NCBI GenBank assembly: GCA_937901455.1
Contig: CALDIA010000044.1
Location: 1-6,994, forward strand
DNA: 6,994 nucleotides
Origin: an uncultured Bacteroidales bacterium
GTDB taxonomy: Bacteria; Bacteroidota; Bacteroidia; Bacteroidales; WCHB1-69
Reading direction: 5' to 3'
This document shows, piece by piece, positions 1-6,937 of this stretch (position 1 is its first letter; each line of letters opens with the position of its first letter). The position numbers and the translations under genes are program-made. The notes beneath the pieces are model-generated. The model worked only from the letters and a program-made list of their open reading frames with translations, was not told the origin of the DNA and did no database searches.

Positions 1-15
1 ACGCTCTTCCGATCT
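1..15 (+). other. Illumina adapter remnant (sequencing artefact)
   Basis: The first 15 bases, ACGCTCTTCCGATCT, are identical to the 3' end of the standard Illumina TruSeq read-1 adapter. Homology to the PepD family begins immediately afterwards, with the codons for W-E-N-F from base 18. The stretch is therefore untrimmed adapter joined to the contig end, not genome sequence, and should be masked. Confidence 0.93.
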
Positions 16-17
16 TA

Positions 18-1439
18 TGGGAGAATTTCGGGCACATTTGCGATGCTCCGCATCCATCCAAACATGAAGAAGCCGTCATCAAATGGTTGAAATCTTGGGC
101 TGACAGCCACAAGGTGCAATGCGAGCAGGACTCCATTGGCAACCTGTTGTTCACCATTCCTGCCACTCCAGGATTCGAGAACCGCGTGCCGGTCATTTTG
201 CAAGCACACTGCGACATGGTCCCGCAAGCCGACAGCGACAAGAAACACGACTTTCTCACCGACCCCATTGAGCCTATCATTGACAATGGTTGGGTAAGAG
301 CCAACAAGACTACTTTGGGTGCTGACGACGGTATTGGCGTAGCCGCAGCATTGGCCGCAGTCACCACTCCTGGAGTAGAGCATGGACCATTAGAGATTCT
401 CGTCACCATTGACGAAGAGACGGGTATGACTGGTGCTTTCGGTTTGAAAGAGGGATTTGTGAAAGGCAAGATACTCATCAACTTGGATTCTGAAACGGAG
501 GGTGAACTATACGTGGGCTGCGCCGGTGGCCTGGATGCCAACTTTGAGCGTACCTATCAGACCATCCCCACGCCAGCAGGCATGAAAGGCTACAAACTCT
601 TCATCACTGGCCTGCATGGTGGTCATTCCGGAATGGACATCAATTTGGGACGTGCCAATGCCAACAAGCTGGCCACCCGTTTCATGATGCGTGCTGTCGC
701 CAACTTCGGGGCATGTGTCAGCACTGTGCATGGTGGCAGTCTGCGCAATGCCATCCCGCGTGAGGCCACAGTTGTACTTGCCGTACCTGCCGACAAAGCA
801 AAGGATATCGAAGCTTTCGCCGCTGAGTTCGAGAAGACTGTCAAGGCTGAATTTGCCCATACCGAGGAAGGCATGGCTATCAGCCTCACCGCTGTTGACA
901 CCCCCAGTGAGGTCATCGAGCCAAAAGCACAATGCCAATTCATCAACATGATCTTCGCCATCCCGAACGGTGTGTTGCGCATGAGCGATTCCATGGCTGA
1001 TCTGGTGGAAACCTCCAACAACTTGGCAGCCATCACCGCTGAAAACGGCAAGATGACCGCCACTTGTCTGCTACGCAGCTCTGTGAACAGCGCTAAAGAG
1101 GCCTTGGGCGACAGAATGACAGCCATTGCCCAACTTGCAGAGTGCGGTATCGAGCTTACAGGTGCATACCCAGGATGGAACCCCAACATGGAATCTCCCA
1201 TCATGAATACCTGCAAGACCGTTTACAGCCAGAAGTTCGGCAAGGAGCCCAAGATCATGGCCATCCACGCCGGCTTGGAATGCGGCCTCTTCGGTGTGTG
1301 CTACCCCGACTGGGACATGGTCTCCTTCGGGCCTACCATCGAGCACCCGCACTCTCCCGTTGAACGCGTCAACATTGAATCGGTGGGCAAGTTTTTTGAC
1401 TTCCTGACCGCCGTCTTAAAGAACGTTCCTACAAAATAA
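18..1439 (+). CDS. pepD: Aminoacyl-histidine dipeptidase PepD (M20 family), 5'-truncated
   Basis: This is a cytosolic zinc dipeptidase of peptidase family M20 (PepD, also called peptidase D or carnosinase-like), which splits Xaa-His and other dipeptides during peptide catabolism. The reading frame is open from the left end, and 473 residues are visible from the Trp codon at 18. From memory, E. coli PepD has 485 residues and its matching Trp is residue 13, so only about 12 N-terminal residues are lost to the contig edge. The TTG at 87 is internal and is not the start. Counting from that Trp, the expected metal and catalytic residues are all present: H64 and D66 in QAHCDMV, D103 in GADDGIG, E133/E134 in DEETGM, D157 in INLDSE, and H445 in HPHSPVE. 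HAGLECGLF is a further family signature. The enzyme therefore looks intact and active. A hairpin terminator follows the TAA. Confidence 0.96.
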   Translation, partial: WENFGHICDAPHPSKHEEAVIKWLKSWADSHKVQCEQDSIGNLLFTIPATPGFENRVPVILQAHCDMVPQADSDKKHDFLTDPIEPIIDNGWVRANKTTLGADDGIGVAAALAAVTTPGVEHGPLEILVTIDEETGMTGAFGLKEGFVKGKILINLDSETEGELYVGCAGGLDANFERTYQTIPTPAGMKGYKLFITGLHGGHSGMDINLGRANANKLATRFMMRAVANFGACVSTVHGGSLRNAIPREATVVLAVPADKAKDIEAFAAEFEKTVKAEFAHTEEGMAISLTAVDTPSEVIEPKAQCQFINMIFAIPNGVLRMSDSMADLVETSNNLAAITAENGKMTATCLLRSSVNSAKEALGDRMTAIAQLAECGIELTGAYPGWNPNMESPIMNTCKTVYSQKFGKEPKIMAIHAGLECGLFGVCYPDWDMVSFGPTIEHPHSPVERVNIESVGKFFDFLTAVLKNVPTK

Positions 1440-1454
1440 AAGATACCTGAGCGC

Positions 1455-1494
1455 AAAGAGGGTGAGCCGATACAAAGTTCATCCTCTTTCTTTT
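1455..1494 (+). terminator. Hairpin terminator after pepD
   Basis: An 11-bp stem forms between 1455-1465 (AAAGAGGGTGA) and 1479-1489 (TCATCCTCTTT), with one G-U pair and a 13-base loop. It is followed by C and TTTT. It begins 16 bases after the pepD stop, so it is well placed to end the dipeptidase transcript. The T-run is short, so efficiency is uncertain. Confidence 0.65.
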
Positions 1495-1537
1495 CCTTGT
1501 AGCTCGTCGTGGGTAAAAGTCCTAAAAGATCGGCATT

Positions 1538-1893
1538 ATGGAACAACTGAACACCTTGGATCCCGAATGGCACGTGATCTTAAACATCAACGCTAATGAG
1601 AACACACTTCTGCAAAATTGGATTGTCATCGCCCAGAAGTTAAAGTCGGCAGGGTTCCATTACGAGACGCACCACGTCACCGCCATTGGCGAGGGTATGG
1701 GCACGGTCGAGCGGCTATGCCGGGCTGGGGTGCATCTGCCAATATAACGGCGGTGGCATGAGAGAAGCCAAAATGGCCGACCCGCAAGACGGTCTCATGG
1801 ACATCATCATCATCCCCGACATCACACCCCCAATTCAAAGTCAACTTCAAGCTCAAGGGTTACAACACCGGAAAGGTGGCGGCAAAAAAGACC
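1538..1893 (+). pseudogene. Broken diacylglycerol/sphingosine-kinase-like lipid kinase
   Basis: The segment carries scattered pieces of a YegS/DgkB-type lipid kinase, a family of about 300 residues. Frame A (ATG 1538 to TAA 1747) gives an N-terminal match: WHVILNINAN resembles the family opening WHVIxNPxAG, followed by a helix and AGFHYETHHVT. Frame B (roughly 1720-1826) gives CQYNGGGMREAKMADPQDGL plus MDIIIIPDIT, a clear match to the family's C-terminal YNGGGM...DDGLxDV block. Frame C (roughly 1830-1893) gives FKVNFKLKGYNTGKVAAKK, which fits the next family block (F-x-LYxGK). The middle of the kinase, including the GGDGT nucleotide-binding motif and an estimated 130-150 residues, is missing, and so is the end of the C-terminal domain. 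The first glycine loop is also degraded, NPxAG having become NINAN. The gene is not functional as a kinase. Family assignment rests on remembered motifs. Confidence 0.72.
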
Positions 1894-2130
1894 ATGGGCA
1901 AGAACGCCTCATCGGATGGTTTTAGAGGTTCCAGCCTGATGCTGTTATTCTTTTTCTTTAGTGGCATTTGGACGGGTTTGTATGGCTTGGTGGCGCTCGT
2001 TGCGCATCGCCGCAACCACAATCCTGTGTCTTGGTATATACTCGCCATGTTCTTTACCCCCATTGTAGCCCTTATTCTTCTTCTATTAACGGGAAAAGAA
2101 AACAACAATTCCGAAGAATACAAATTTTAG
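1894..2130 (+). CDS. Small two-helix membrane protein, hypothetical
   Basis: From ATG 1894 this encodes 78 residues; an alternative ATG lies at 1939, just before the first hydrophobic segment. Two hydrophobic stretches are visible: about residues 16-37 (MLLFFFFSGIWTGLYGLVAL...) and about residues 48-68 (WYILAMFFTPIVALILLLLTG). They are separated by a basic loop, AHRRNHNPVSW, and the tail is polar (GKENNNSEEYKF). The pattern of a helix, a basic R/N-rich turn, then (G/S)W and a Pro-containing second helix is common in small bacterial inner-membrane proteins of unknown function. The frame stays open upstream into the lipid-kinase remnant, so the true start is unclear and the protein may itself be a fragment. 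No Shine-Dalgarno is evident, which is usual in Bacteroidetes. No specific function can be assigned. Confidence 0.5.
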   Translation: MGKNASSDGFRGSSLMLLFFFFSGIWTGLYGLVALVAHRRNHNPVSWYILAMFFTPIVALILLLLTGKENNNSEEYKF

Positions 2131-2193
2131 GGCTTAAGACTTTTGTCTTTAACAACAACAATTGTCACTATCGACATTTGACCTTCACCCAAC

Positions 2194-2236
2194 AACGGAG
2201 GCCTGGGATGCACGCAGCGCCCCAGGCCTCCGTTTT
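2194..2236 (+). terminator. Strong GC-rich hairpin terminator (plus strand)
   Basis: A perfect 14-bp inverted repeat pairs 2194-2207 (AACGGAGGCCTGGG) with 2221-2234 (CCCAGGCCTCCGTT) around a 13-base loop. TTTT at 2233-2236 overlaps the stem end. It lies 63 bases beyond the stop of the small membrane protein and ends the plus-strand block. The opposite side lacks a matching U-run, so it should act mainly on plus-strand transcripts. Confidence 0.8.
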
Positions 2237-2272
2237 ACCTATAATTCAACTTATATCGTTCCTTTTCATTAT

Positions 2273-2313
2273 AAAAAAGATACTGCTGAAAAGAAACGAC
2301 ATCAGCAGTATCT
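2273..2313 (-). terminator. Terminator of the minus-strand envelope operon
   Basis: A perfect 12-bp stem pairs 2278-2289 with 2302-2313 (AGATACTGCTGA / TCAGCAGTATCT) around a 12-base loop. Read on the minus strand, it is followed by a run of U from the A-tract at 2273-2278. It starts 10 bases past the stop of the beta-barrel gene, the normal position for a rho-independent terminator. The plus side has only a weak, interrupted T-run (ATTGTTTTC), so any activity in that direction would be weaker. Confidence 0.85.
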
Positions 2314-2323
2314 ATTGTTTTCT

Positions 2324-3238
2324 TTAGAAAGGCATAAAGCCTATTCCCAGTTTGAACTGTATCCAATAGGCGCCCAAGATTCGAGCATGGGCATAGTTTT
2401 GGAATGTCCTACTGCCGCCAGAGAAATCATTGTCCTTGATGATACCTTTATAGCCTCCAAATGTGGATCCCAAGGAGACCCCCAAGGATAATTTCATAAA
2501 GTTTGTAGGCCAGAAATCGTAGCCATACTCAACCTTCAGCCCCAACAATACAGACCTTTTGCTTCTGACAGAGGAGAGTGCATACGGGTTTTCGGGATCA
2601 AATTCCCCATCAGGCCAATAATACAGAAGATGCTGGTTGGGGGGAATACTGTCTGTCAGATAATCGGGAATCGCGCCATGTATCTGTTTGATCAGCTTGC
2701 CTGTCAAGGAATCTCTCAACAAGTTACCCTCTCCATCCTTGGCATAGGTATAGGTGCCATCCATCACATACTTGGGAAAAAAGCAGTCGAGGTTAATCTT
2801 GAGATAATGGCCCACAGGTGCTTTGGAATTGCCCAGATATTGCTTATAGTAAAGATTGAAGCCATGGGCGGTGACATGTCCATCAAAGCTACGGGTATAG
2901 GAATATACATTTGGTTCGGTAGGGTTATCCCTATAGTAGAGATTGTCCTGGTATCCTTCAAAGGGGGAGGTGAAGAAGTTATAGCCGACACCTATGGTAC
3001 CTTGTTCCCAAAGCGGAATTTCGATACTGGGAGTGGCGAAGAAGTTCAGGCTTAGGAGGCCAAGTTTGTCTTTGCCTCTGGCGTCCAGCTCCTGGCAAAT
3101 GAAGTTCGGATTCACGTACGCCGGGGAAGTAGTACCCTCTATGTTGAAGATCACACGTTTGCCTAACAATCCGTAATATTGGCCAAAAGTCATGGATACA
3201 GACAACATTACAACAAAAAGTAGGAATATCTTTTTCAT
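2324..3238 (-). CDS. Probable outer-membrane beta-barrel protein, hypothetical
   Basis: This 304-residue protein starts with a clear signal peptide (MKKIFLLFVVMLSVSMTFGQ, cleavage near residue 20). The mature part is rich in aromatic and alternating hydrophobic residues. Candidate barrel strands include LGLLSLNFFATPSIEIPL (59-76), GTIGVGYNFFTS (80-91), HGFNLYYKQYLG (125-136), GHYLKINLDCFFPKYV (143-158), SVLLGLKVEYGYDF (229-242), FMKLSLGVSLGSTFGG (247-262) and ILGAYWIQFKLGIGFMPF (287-304). The chain ends in Phe, the usual last residue of barrels recognised by the BAM complex. Two Tyr/Asp/Pro-rich stretches (92-120 and 160-225) could be extracellular loops. It lies 3 bases downstream of the M48 protease gene and is the last gene before the terminator, so co-expression is likely. 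I do not recognise a named family; porin, assembly factor or protease partner are all open. Confidence 0.85.
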   Translation of the reverse strand: MKKIFLLFVVMLSVSMTFGQYYGLLGKRVIFNIEGTTSPAYVNPNFICQELDARGKDKLGLLSLNFFATPSIEIPLWEQGTIGVGYNFFTSPFEGYQDNLYYRDNPTEPNVYSYTRSFDGHVTAHGFNLYYKQYLGNSKAPVGHYLKINLDCFFPKYVMDGTYTYAKDGEGNLLRDSLTGKLIKQIHGAIPDYLTDSIPPNQHLLYYWPDGEFDPENPYALSSVRSKRSVLLGLKVEYGYDFWPTNFMKLSLGVSLGSTFGGYKGIIKDNDFSGGSRTFQNYAHARILGAYWIQFKLGIGFMPF

Positions 3239-3241
3239 AGC

Positions 3242-5341
3242 TTAATGAACTAAATAGGAACGAAGTTGTGTATAAATAAAATTATCCATCACCGTACGGG
3301 CGCTGGCCTCATTCATGCTCATGCGCTTGGCCACTTGGGTCTTGCCATTCAGGACATCGACCACTACGAACTGGGCACGCACATCATAGAGCGGTATGGC
3401 ATAAGAGGCAGCGGCTATGGGGATCATGATGGGATTGGTCAGCGAGGCAATCGTGTACATATACTTGTTAAAGGAGCGGTGTCGGTCTAATTTGCGCACT
3501 GCACTGGCAAAGCACACATTACGGCCACCGACAGTATCGATAATATCTTCCATATCAGTAGCGGTGAAGTAGATCATGGACATGGCATCGGCATTGTCAT
3601 AGTCATTGAGCCAGCGGTGCCAGCGGGCCACTTCATTATAGTATTGCGTGTTGGGATGTTTGTCGGTCAGGCTGCCCACCACAACGGGTTCCACATTAGA
3701 TTTCTTGGTAGTGCGCATCATCATCTTAAGCAGATGGTCGGAATAGTGGTCAGCGGCTTTGGCTCTTTCCGAATTACGGCCATTATAGAAACGTACGGTG
3801 GGTGGAATCACCAGCATCGTTTTGGAGTTGTTCAGTCCAGGGGTGACGATGGCACTCAAAATCTGCTCGTTCACTGATTCAGACATGGCTTGGTTCATGA
3901 GACTGTAGAAGGAGCTGTCGCGATGGATGTCCACCAGCATATAGTTCACAGTCTTGAACTTTTTGTCGGGGAGCACCTTGGCCTGTTCATTCTTGTTGAG
4001 GCGGTCGTACTTGGAGACATTTGGGTCTGCGGTGGCCTGCTCTGCGGGCACAGAATCGTGGATATCCTCCAACGCGATGCCTTGTGGATAGTCGCAAAAG
4101 TCGGTGTACTTCATCTTCTCCGTCACGAAGATATCGCTCATCAGGTCCTTGATTACCATTGGGTAATACTCATCGTCAGGGTATTTGGCGTTTGCTTCCC
4201 AAGCCTTTCGGAGGGCCAGTACCGACCATTCGTTGCGTGTGAGCTTACTGTAGAAGTGGTTCACTTGCTGCATCTCGCCCTCCACTTCACGGTATGAGTC
4301 AAAAACGGAGTTGGCGGAGTTGTTGTTCTTGTGTTTGGAGCCTCCATAGTAGGCGGCCACCTCAGTCTTCGCAAGAAACGGGTCGTCAGGATATTGTTGC
4401 TGGAGCACAAAAGTGTTGTACAAGGCCTTGTCGTATTGGTGCCGCTGCAGGAAAATGTCCACACAGATAAACTTTGCCTGTTTGTTAAGCATTTTGAAAA
4501 GTTCTTCAGACTGCACAAAGCGAAGGCGTCCCTCGTTGCTAAGGGAGGAGGCTATCGCCTTGGCAACAGCGCGGCGCTTTTCCACATTGGGGTGTGTGGA
4601 CAGGGTGTCCATCACGCCCGACATATCGGAGATGGGACTCACATTAGTGAGGAAATAGTTGTCGGGAAAGTGGTAGAAATTGGTTTCCACCTCGTTTCTC
4701 GGCCAAGGAATATTGTCAAATGGCAGTGATGCATACTTAAGTACATCATAGATGCCGTCAAGGATATCGTAGCTGTAGTTGGAGTTGGCAAAGAACTTAG
4801 CCAGACCAATGCGGTCGGCTTCCTCCTCATGCACGCGCGAGTGCTGGTGGTAACTGAGGTATTTGGAGATATAGTCTTTGTTTTTTGAGCGCTTGACAAC
4901 CATGTGTTCATGATGTTCCGAGATATGGGCTATCTCGTGCGCCATCACGAAAGCCAGTTCCGCCTCGTTGGTCACTTGGGCAAGCAAGCCGGCATTGATG
5001 ACAATCACGCCATTTTGGAGGGCAAAAGCATTCACCTCAGGGATGAGGGCCACGAAGAAATGAATCTGGTTTTGCAACTGTGGATAGTCCTTCAACAGCT
5101 GGTCACCAACAAAATCCACATAATCGTTCAAAGCCGTGCCATACAGAATCTTTCCGTCTTTGATAAGATTCACCAGCAATTGGCTGTACTTTTTAGAAGA
5201 GGGAGGCGTGTTGAGTGCCTCGGTCAGTATTGCCGGAAATGGCCCTTGCGATTGTGGCATTTGGAAGATGGCAGGCGATTGTGCCCCCAAGGGCGCCAGC
5301 CAGCCGGCAAAACATAGAATTAAAACAATTAACCGTTTCAT
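3242..5341 (-). CDS. Secreted M48 family zinc metalloprotease with long C-terminal extension
   Basis: This 699-residue protein has a signal peptide (residues 1-20, MKRLIVLILCFAGWLAPLGA, then QS). The M48 domain follows at about 55-260. Its zinc site reads H135-E136-I-A-H139 in FVMAHEIAHISEHHEH, the third ligand is probably E172 in the ExxxD motif H-E-E-E-A-D176, and LSTHPNVEKR (247-256) is the family's downstream signature. All catalytic residues are present, so it should be an active periplasmic or outer-membrane-associated protease. BepA and Loi-type M48 proteins in this compartment act in outer-membrane protein quality control. A TPR-like helical stretch at about 287-330 (FICVDIFLQRHQYDKALYNTF...) recalls the BepA layout. 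The remaining roughly 370 residues contain a beta-rich part from about 507 (KTMLVIPPTVRFYNGRNSE) and an end region near 650-699 that I cannot assign. It starts 7 bases after the upstream stop and ends 3 bases before the barrel gene, which suggests translational coupling. Confidence 0.9.
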   Translation of the reverse strand: MKRLIVLILCFAGWLAPLGAQSPAIFQMPQSQGPFPAILTEALNTPPSSKKYSQLLVNLIKDGKILYGTALNDYVDFVGDQLLKDYPQLQNQIHFFVALIPEVNAFALQNGVIVINAGLLAQVTNEAELAFVMAHEIAHISEHHEHMVVKRSKNKDYISKYLSYHQHSRVHEEEADRIGLAKFFANSNYSYDILDGIYDVLKYASLPFDNIPWPRNEVETNFYHFPDNYFLTNVSPISDMSGVMDTLSTHPNVEKRRAVAKAIASSLSNEGRLRFVQSEELFKMLNKQAKFICVDIFLQRHQYDKALYNTFVLQQQYPDDPFLAKTEVAAYYGGSKHKNNNSANSVFDSYREVEGEMQQVNHFYSKLTRNEWSVLALRKAWEANAKYPDDEYYPMVIKDLMSDIFVTEKMKYTDFCDYPQGIALEDIHDSVPAEQATADPNVSKYDRLNKNEQAKVLPDKKFKTVNYMLVDIHRDSSFYSLMNQAMSESVNEQILSAIVTPGLNNSKTMLVIPPTVRFYNGRNSERAKAADHYSDHLLKMMMRTTKKSNVEPVVVGSLTDKHPNTQYYNEVARWHRWLNDYDNADAMSMIYFTATDMEDIIDTVGGRNVCFASAVRKLDRHRSFNKYMYTIASLTNPIMIPIAAASYAIPLYDVRAQFVVVDVLNGKTQVAKRMSMNEASARTVMDNFIYTQLRSYLVH

Positions 5342-5348
5342 TGTTCCA

Positions 5349-6869
5349 CTAAAAATCGTAGTTAATCTTTACTATATCACCCATTTTTTTCTTGTTGGTA
5401 CCAATACCAAGTACATAGCCGTTGTCCATCAAAATCGGGATGGTGAGGCGGTATTTGGAAACCTTTCCGTTCAAGATTGCCTTGGTTTTAATGGGTTGTC
5501 CAGGGACGATGCTGCAATATACAGAGGCATGGGCAGGCGCATACGATGGTTTGCTGACCATTCCCGACTTGCCGGTATAGTTTTCAACAGCGTCATCGTA
5601 AAAAATGTACACTTGGTCATTATACATTACAGGCACATATGAGAATCCTTGACCCCGCAAGAAAATCGTTGGGGAATTGGTGCCGCTGGAGGCCATTTGG
5701 TTCTTCTCAATCACAGCAAAATCGTTGATTTTTCCGGAAGCATCGGCATATACCACGGGAATATTTTTGGCATAGAAGCGGTAGGTGGTCATGCCTCTGC
5801 TGTCGGTATAGGCTACGGAAGCACGCATCTCGCCGAGCAGCAGGAGGGTTCCGTCAGAATATTCTTCTATATATTGAGCCTTGGTGGCGAAACTCTTGGG
5901 AGCAGGGATACCAAATGCCGCTTTGCCCGCATAGTAGTCGCTGGGAAATTCCGTCTTGTCGATGGAGATATCCCCACGCTCTGGGTCAATCATAACCATA
6001 TAGGAACCTGCCTCATTATTGGAAAGGTTATCACAGTAGAAACCTCCCAATACAACCAAACCCTTCCTATTCACCATCATTTTGGAGGAAGAGAGATAAC
6101 CGAAATCAATACGTTCCTCATAGACTTTGGAATCATCGGCAGAGACCATCACAATTTGCAAGGACTCATCACTGCGGGAGGTCCTGGTAACATCGGTGTA
6201 TGAAGAAACAGCTGAATAGGTTACTCCATTATTGTCAAGCACAAAATCCAGCAAGGAAAATGTTTTGTTAGCGAAATCAAAGTTCAGCTCGTTTTCCCAA
6301 AGTTTCTCGCCATGTTGTCCGTATGTCATAACCACTGAACCCTTGAAGTCACCTTTTCTGGAAGCTGCCAGCAAGGTGAATGCCATCATGCTCTTGTCGG
6401 GCGAGACAGCATGGTAAAGGTACAGGCCATCGCGCTTCTCTGTGGTAACGGAGAGCACTTCATCCGGATGCCATTTGGCAGTCTTGGCGTTTTTCTCAAA
6501 AGCGTTCAGATACAAACTGTATGTCTTCGTCTTGTTCTGCCACTCACTATACAAGACATAGAGATTGTCCTCATCCTCATACATATCAATAAAATTGTAT
6601 GAGTTGAGATGTTGTATGGTAATTTCAGAAACAGTTAATGCATCCTTGTCAACGCAATAAATCACATCATTCACTGGTTTGGCTGCTGACCAGACAGTAT
6701 TGTCAGTGTAATAGAGATACACGTGGTTGTCGGCACTCTCCAGTTGACCGGCAGTAAGATAGGGTGCCCATTGCGCTTTTACAACATTCTCTTTCAAGAC
6801 ATTGATAGTCTGTCCAAAGAGTGAAAAGCAAATCACAGCCATCAGGCATGTTAAAGTTAACTTTTTCAT
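5349..6869 (-). CDS. Secreted beta-rich (possibly beta-propeller) protein, hypothetical
   Basis: This 506-residue protein begins with a signal peptide (MKKLTLTCLMAVICFSLFGQ, cleavage near residue 20) and has no later membrane segment. It should therefore be periplasmic or surface-exposed. The body repeats short hydrophobic beta-strands set off by Asp/Asn-Gly turns: NHVYLYYTD (48-56), DNLYVLYSEW (101-110), NNGVTYSAVSSY (213-224), NRKGLVVLGGFY (267-278), SDGTLLLLGEMR (338-349), NDQVYIFYDD (417-426) and MDNGYVLGIG (481-490). Spacing of about 50-80 residues suits a six- or seven-bladed propeller, but no family signature is recognised. The start at 6869 is chosen because the signal peptide begins there. 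No Shine-Dalgarno is visible. It is the first gene of the operon with the M48 protease and the barrel protein, so a scaffold or substrate-recognition role beside the protease is possible, but unproven. Confidence 0.82.
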   Translation of the reverse strand: MKKLTLTCLMAVICFSLFGQTINVLKENVVKAQWAPYLTAGQLESADNHVYLYYTDNTVWSAAKPVNDVIYCVDKDALTVSEITIQHLNSYNFIDMYEDEDNLYVLYSEWQNKTKTYSLYLNAFEKNAKTAKWHPDEVLSVTTEKRDGLYLYHAVSPDKSMMAFTLLAASRKGDFKGSVVMTYGQHGEKLWENELNFDFANKTFSLLDFVLDNNGVTYSAVSSYTDVTRTSRSDESLQIVMVSADDSKVYEERIDFGYLSSSKMMVNRKGLVVLGGFYCDNLSNNEAGSYMVMIDPERGDISIDKTEFPSDYYAGKAAFGIPAPKSFATKAQYIEEYSDGTLLLLGEMRASVAYTDSRGMTTYRFYAKNIPVVYADASGKINDFAVIEKNQMASSGTNSPTIFLRGQGFSYVPVMYNDQVYIFYDDAVENYTGKSGMVSKPSYAPAHASVYCSIVPGQPIKTKAILNGKVSKYRLTIPILMDNGYVLGIGTNKKKMGDIVKINYDF

Positions 6870-6929
6870 AACATAATTTCGTTAATTATACATAAATGAC
6901 AAATGAATTTCCTTGATCTTTGAGCAGTG

Positions 6930-6937
6930 CAAAAATA
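6930..6937 (-). promoter_or_regulatory. Bacteroidetes-type -7 box upstream of the envelope operon
   Basis: On the minus strand this reads TATTTTTG, an exact fit to the Bacteroidetes primary-sigma -7 consensus TAnnTTTG. It lies 60 bases upstream of the ATG at 6869, giving a leader of roughly 50-55 bases. No clear -33 TTTG is found at the usual 19-21 base spacing, where the sequence is TGGT-like, so the promoter is a good but incomplete match. Confidence 0.55.

Noticed and set aside
507..1216. Minus-strand and alternative-frame open frames inside pepD
   Set aside because: The PepD frame is supported end to end by family motifs, and the opposite-strand proteins show low-complexity, shadow-like composition.
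1527..1533. AGATCGG, resembling the start of the reverse-complement Illumina adapter inside the contig
   Set aside because: Only seven bases match and the following GAAGAGC is absent, so chance is the better explanation; it does not mark a chimeric junction.
2136..2149. AAGAC-TTTT-GTCTT mini-hairpin after the small membrane protein
   Set aside because: A 5-bp AT-rich stem is too weak to call a terminator or regulator, and a much stronger hairpin follows at 2194.
5649..6203. Long open frame on the plus strand, opposite the beta-rich secreted protein (and similar frames at 3890-4297 and 4904-5317)
   Set aside because: These frames are antisense to convincing genes with signal peptides and family motifs, show no recognisable domain of their own, and are explained by the codon bias of the real genes.
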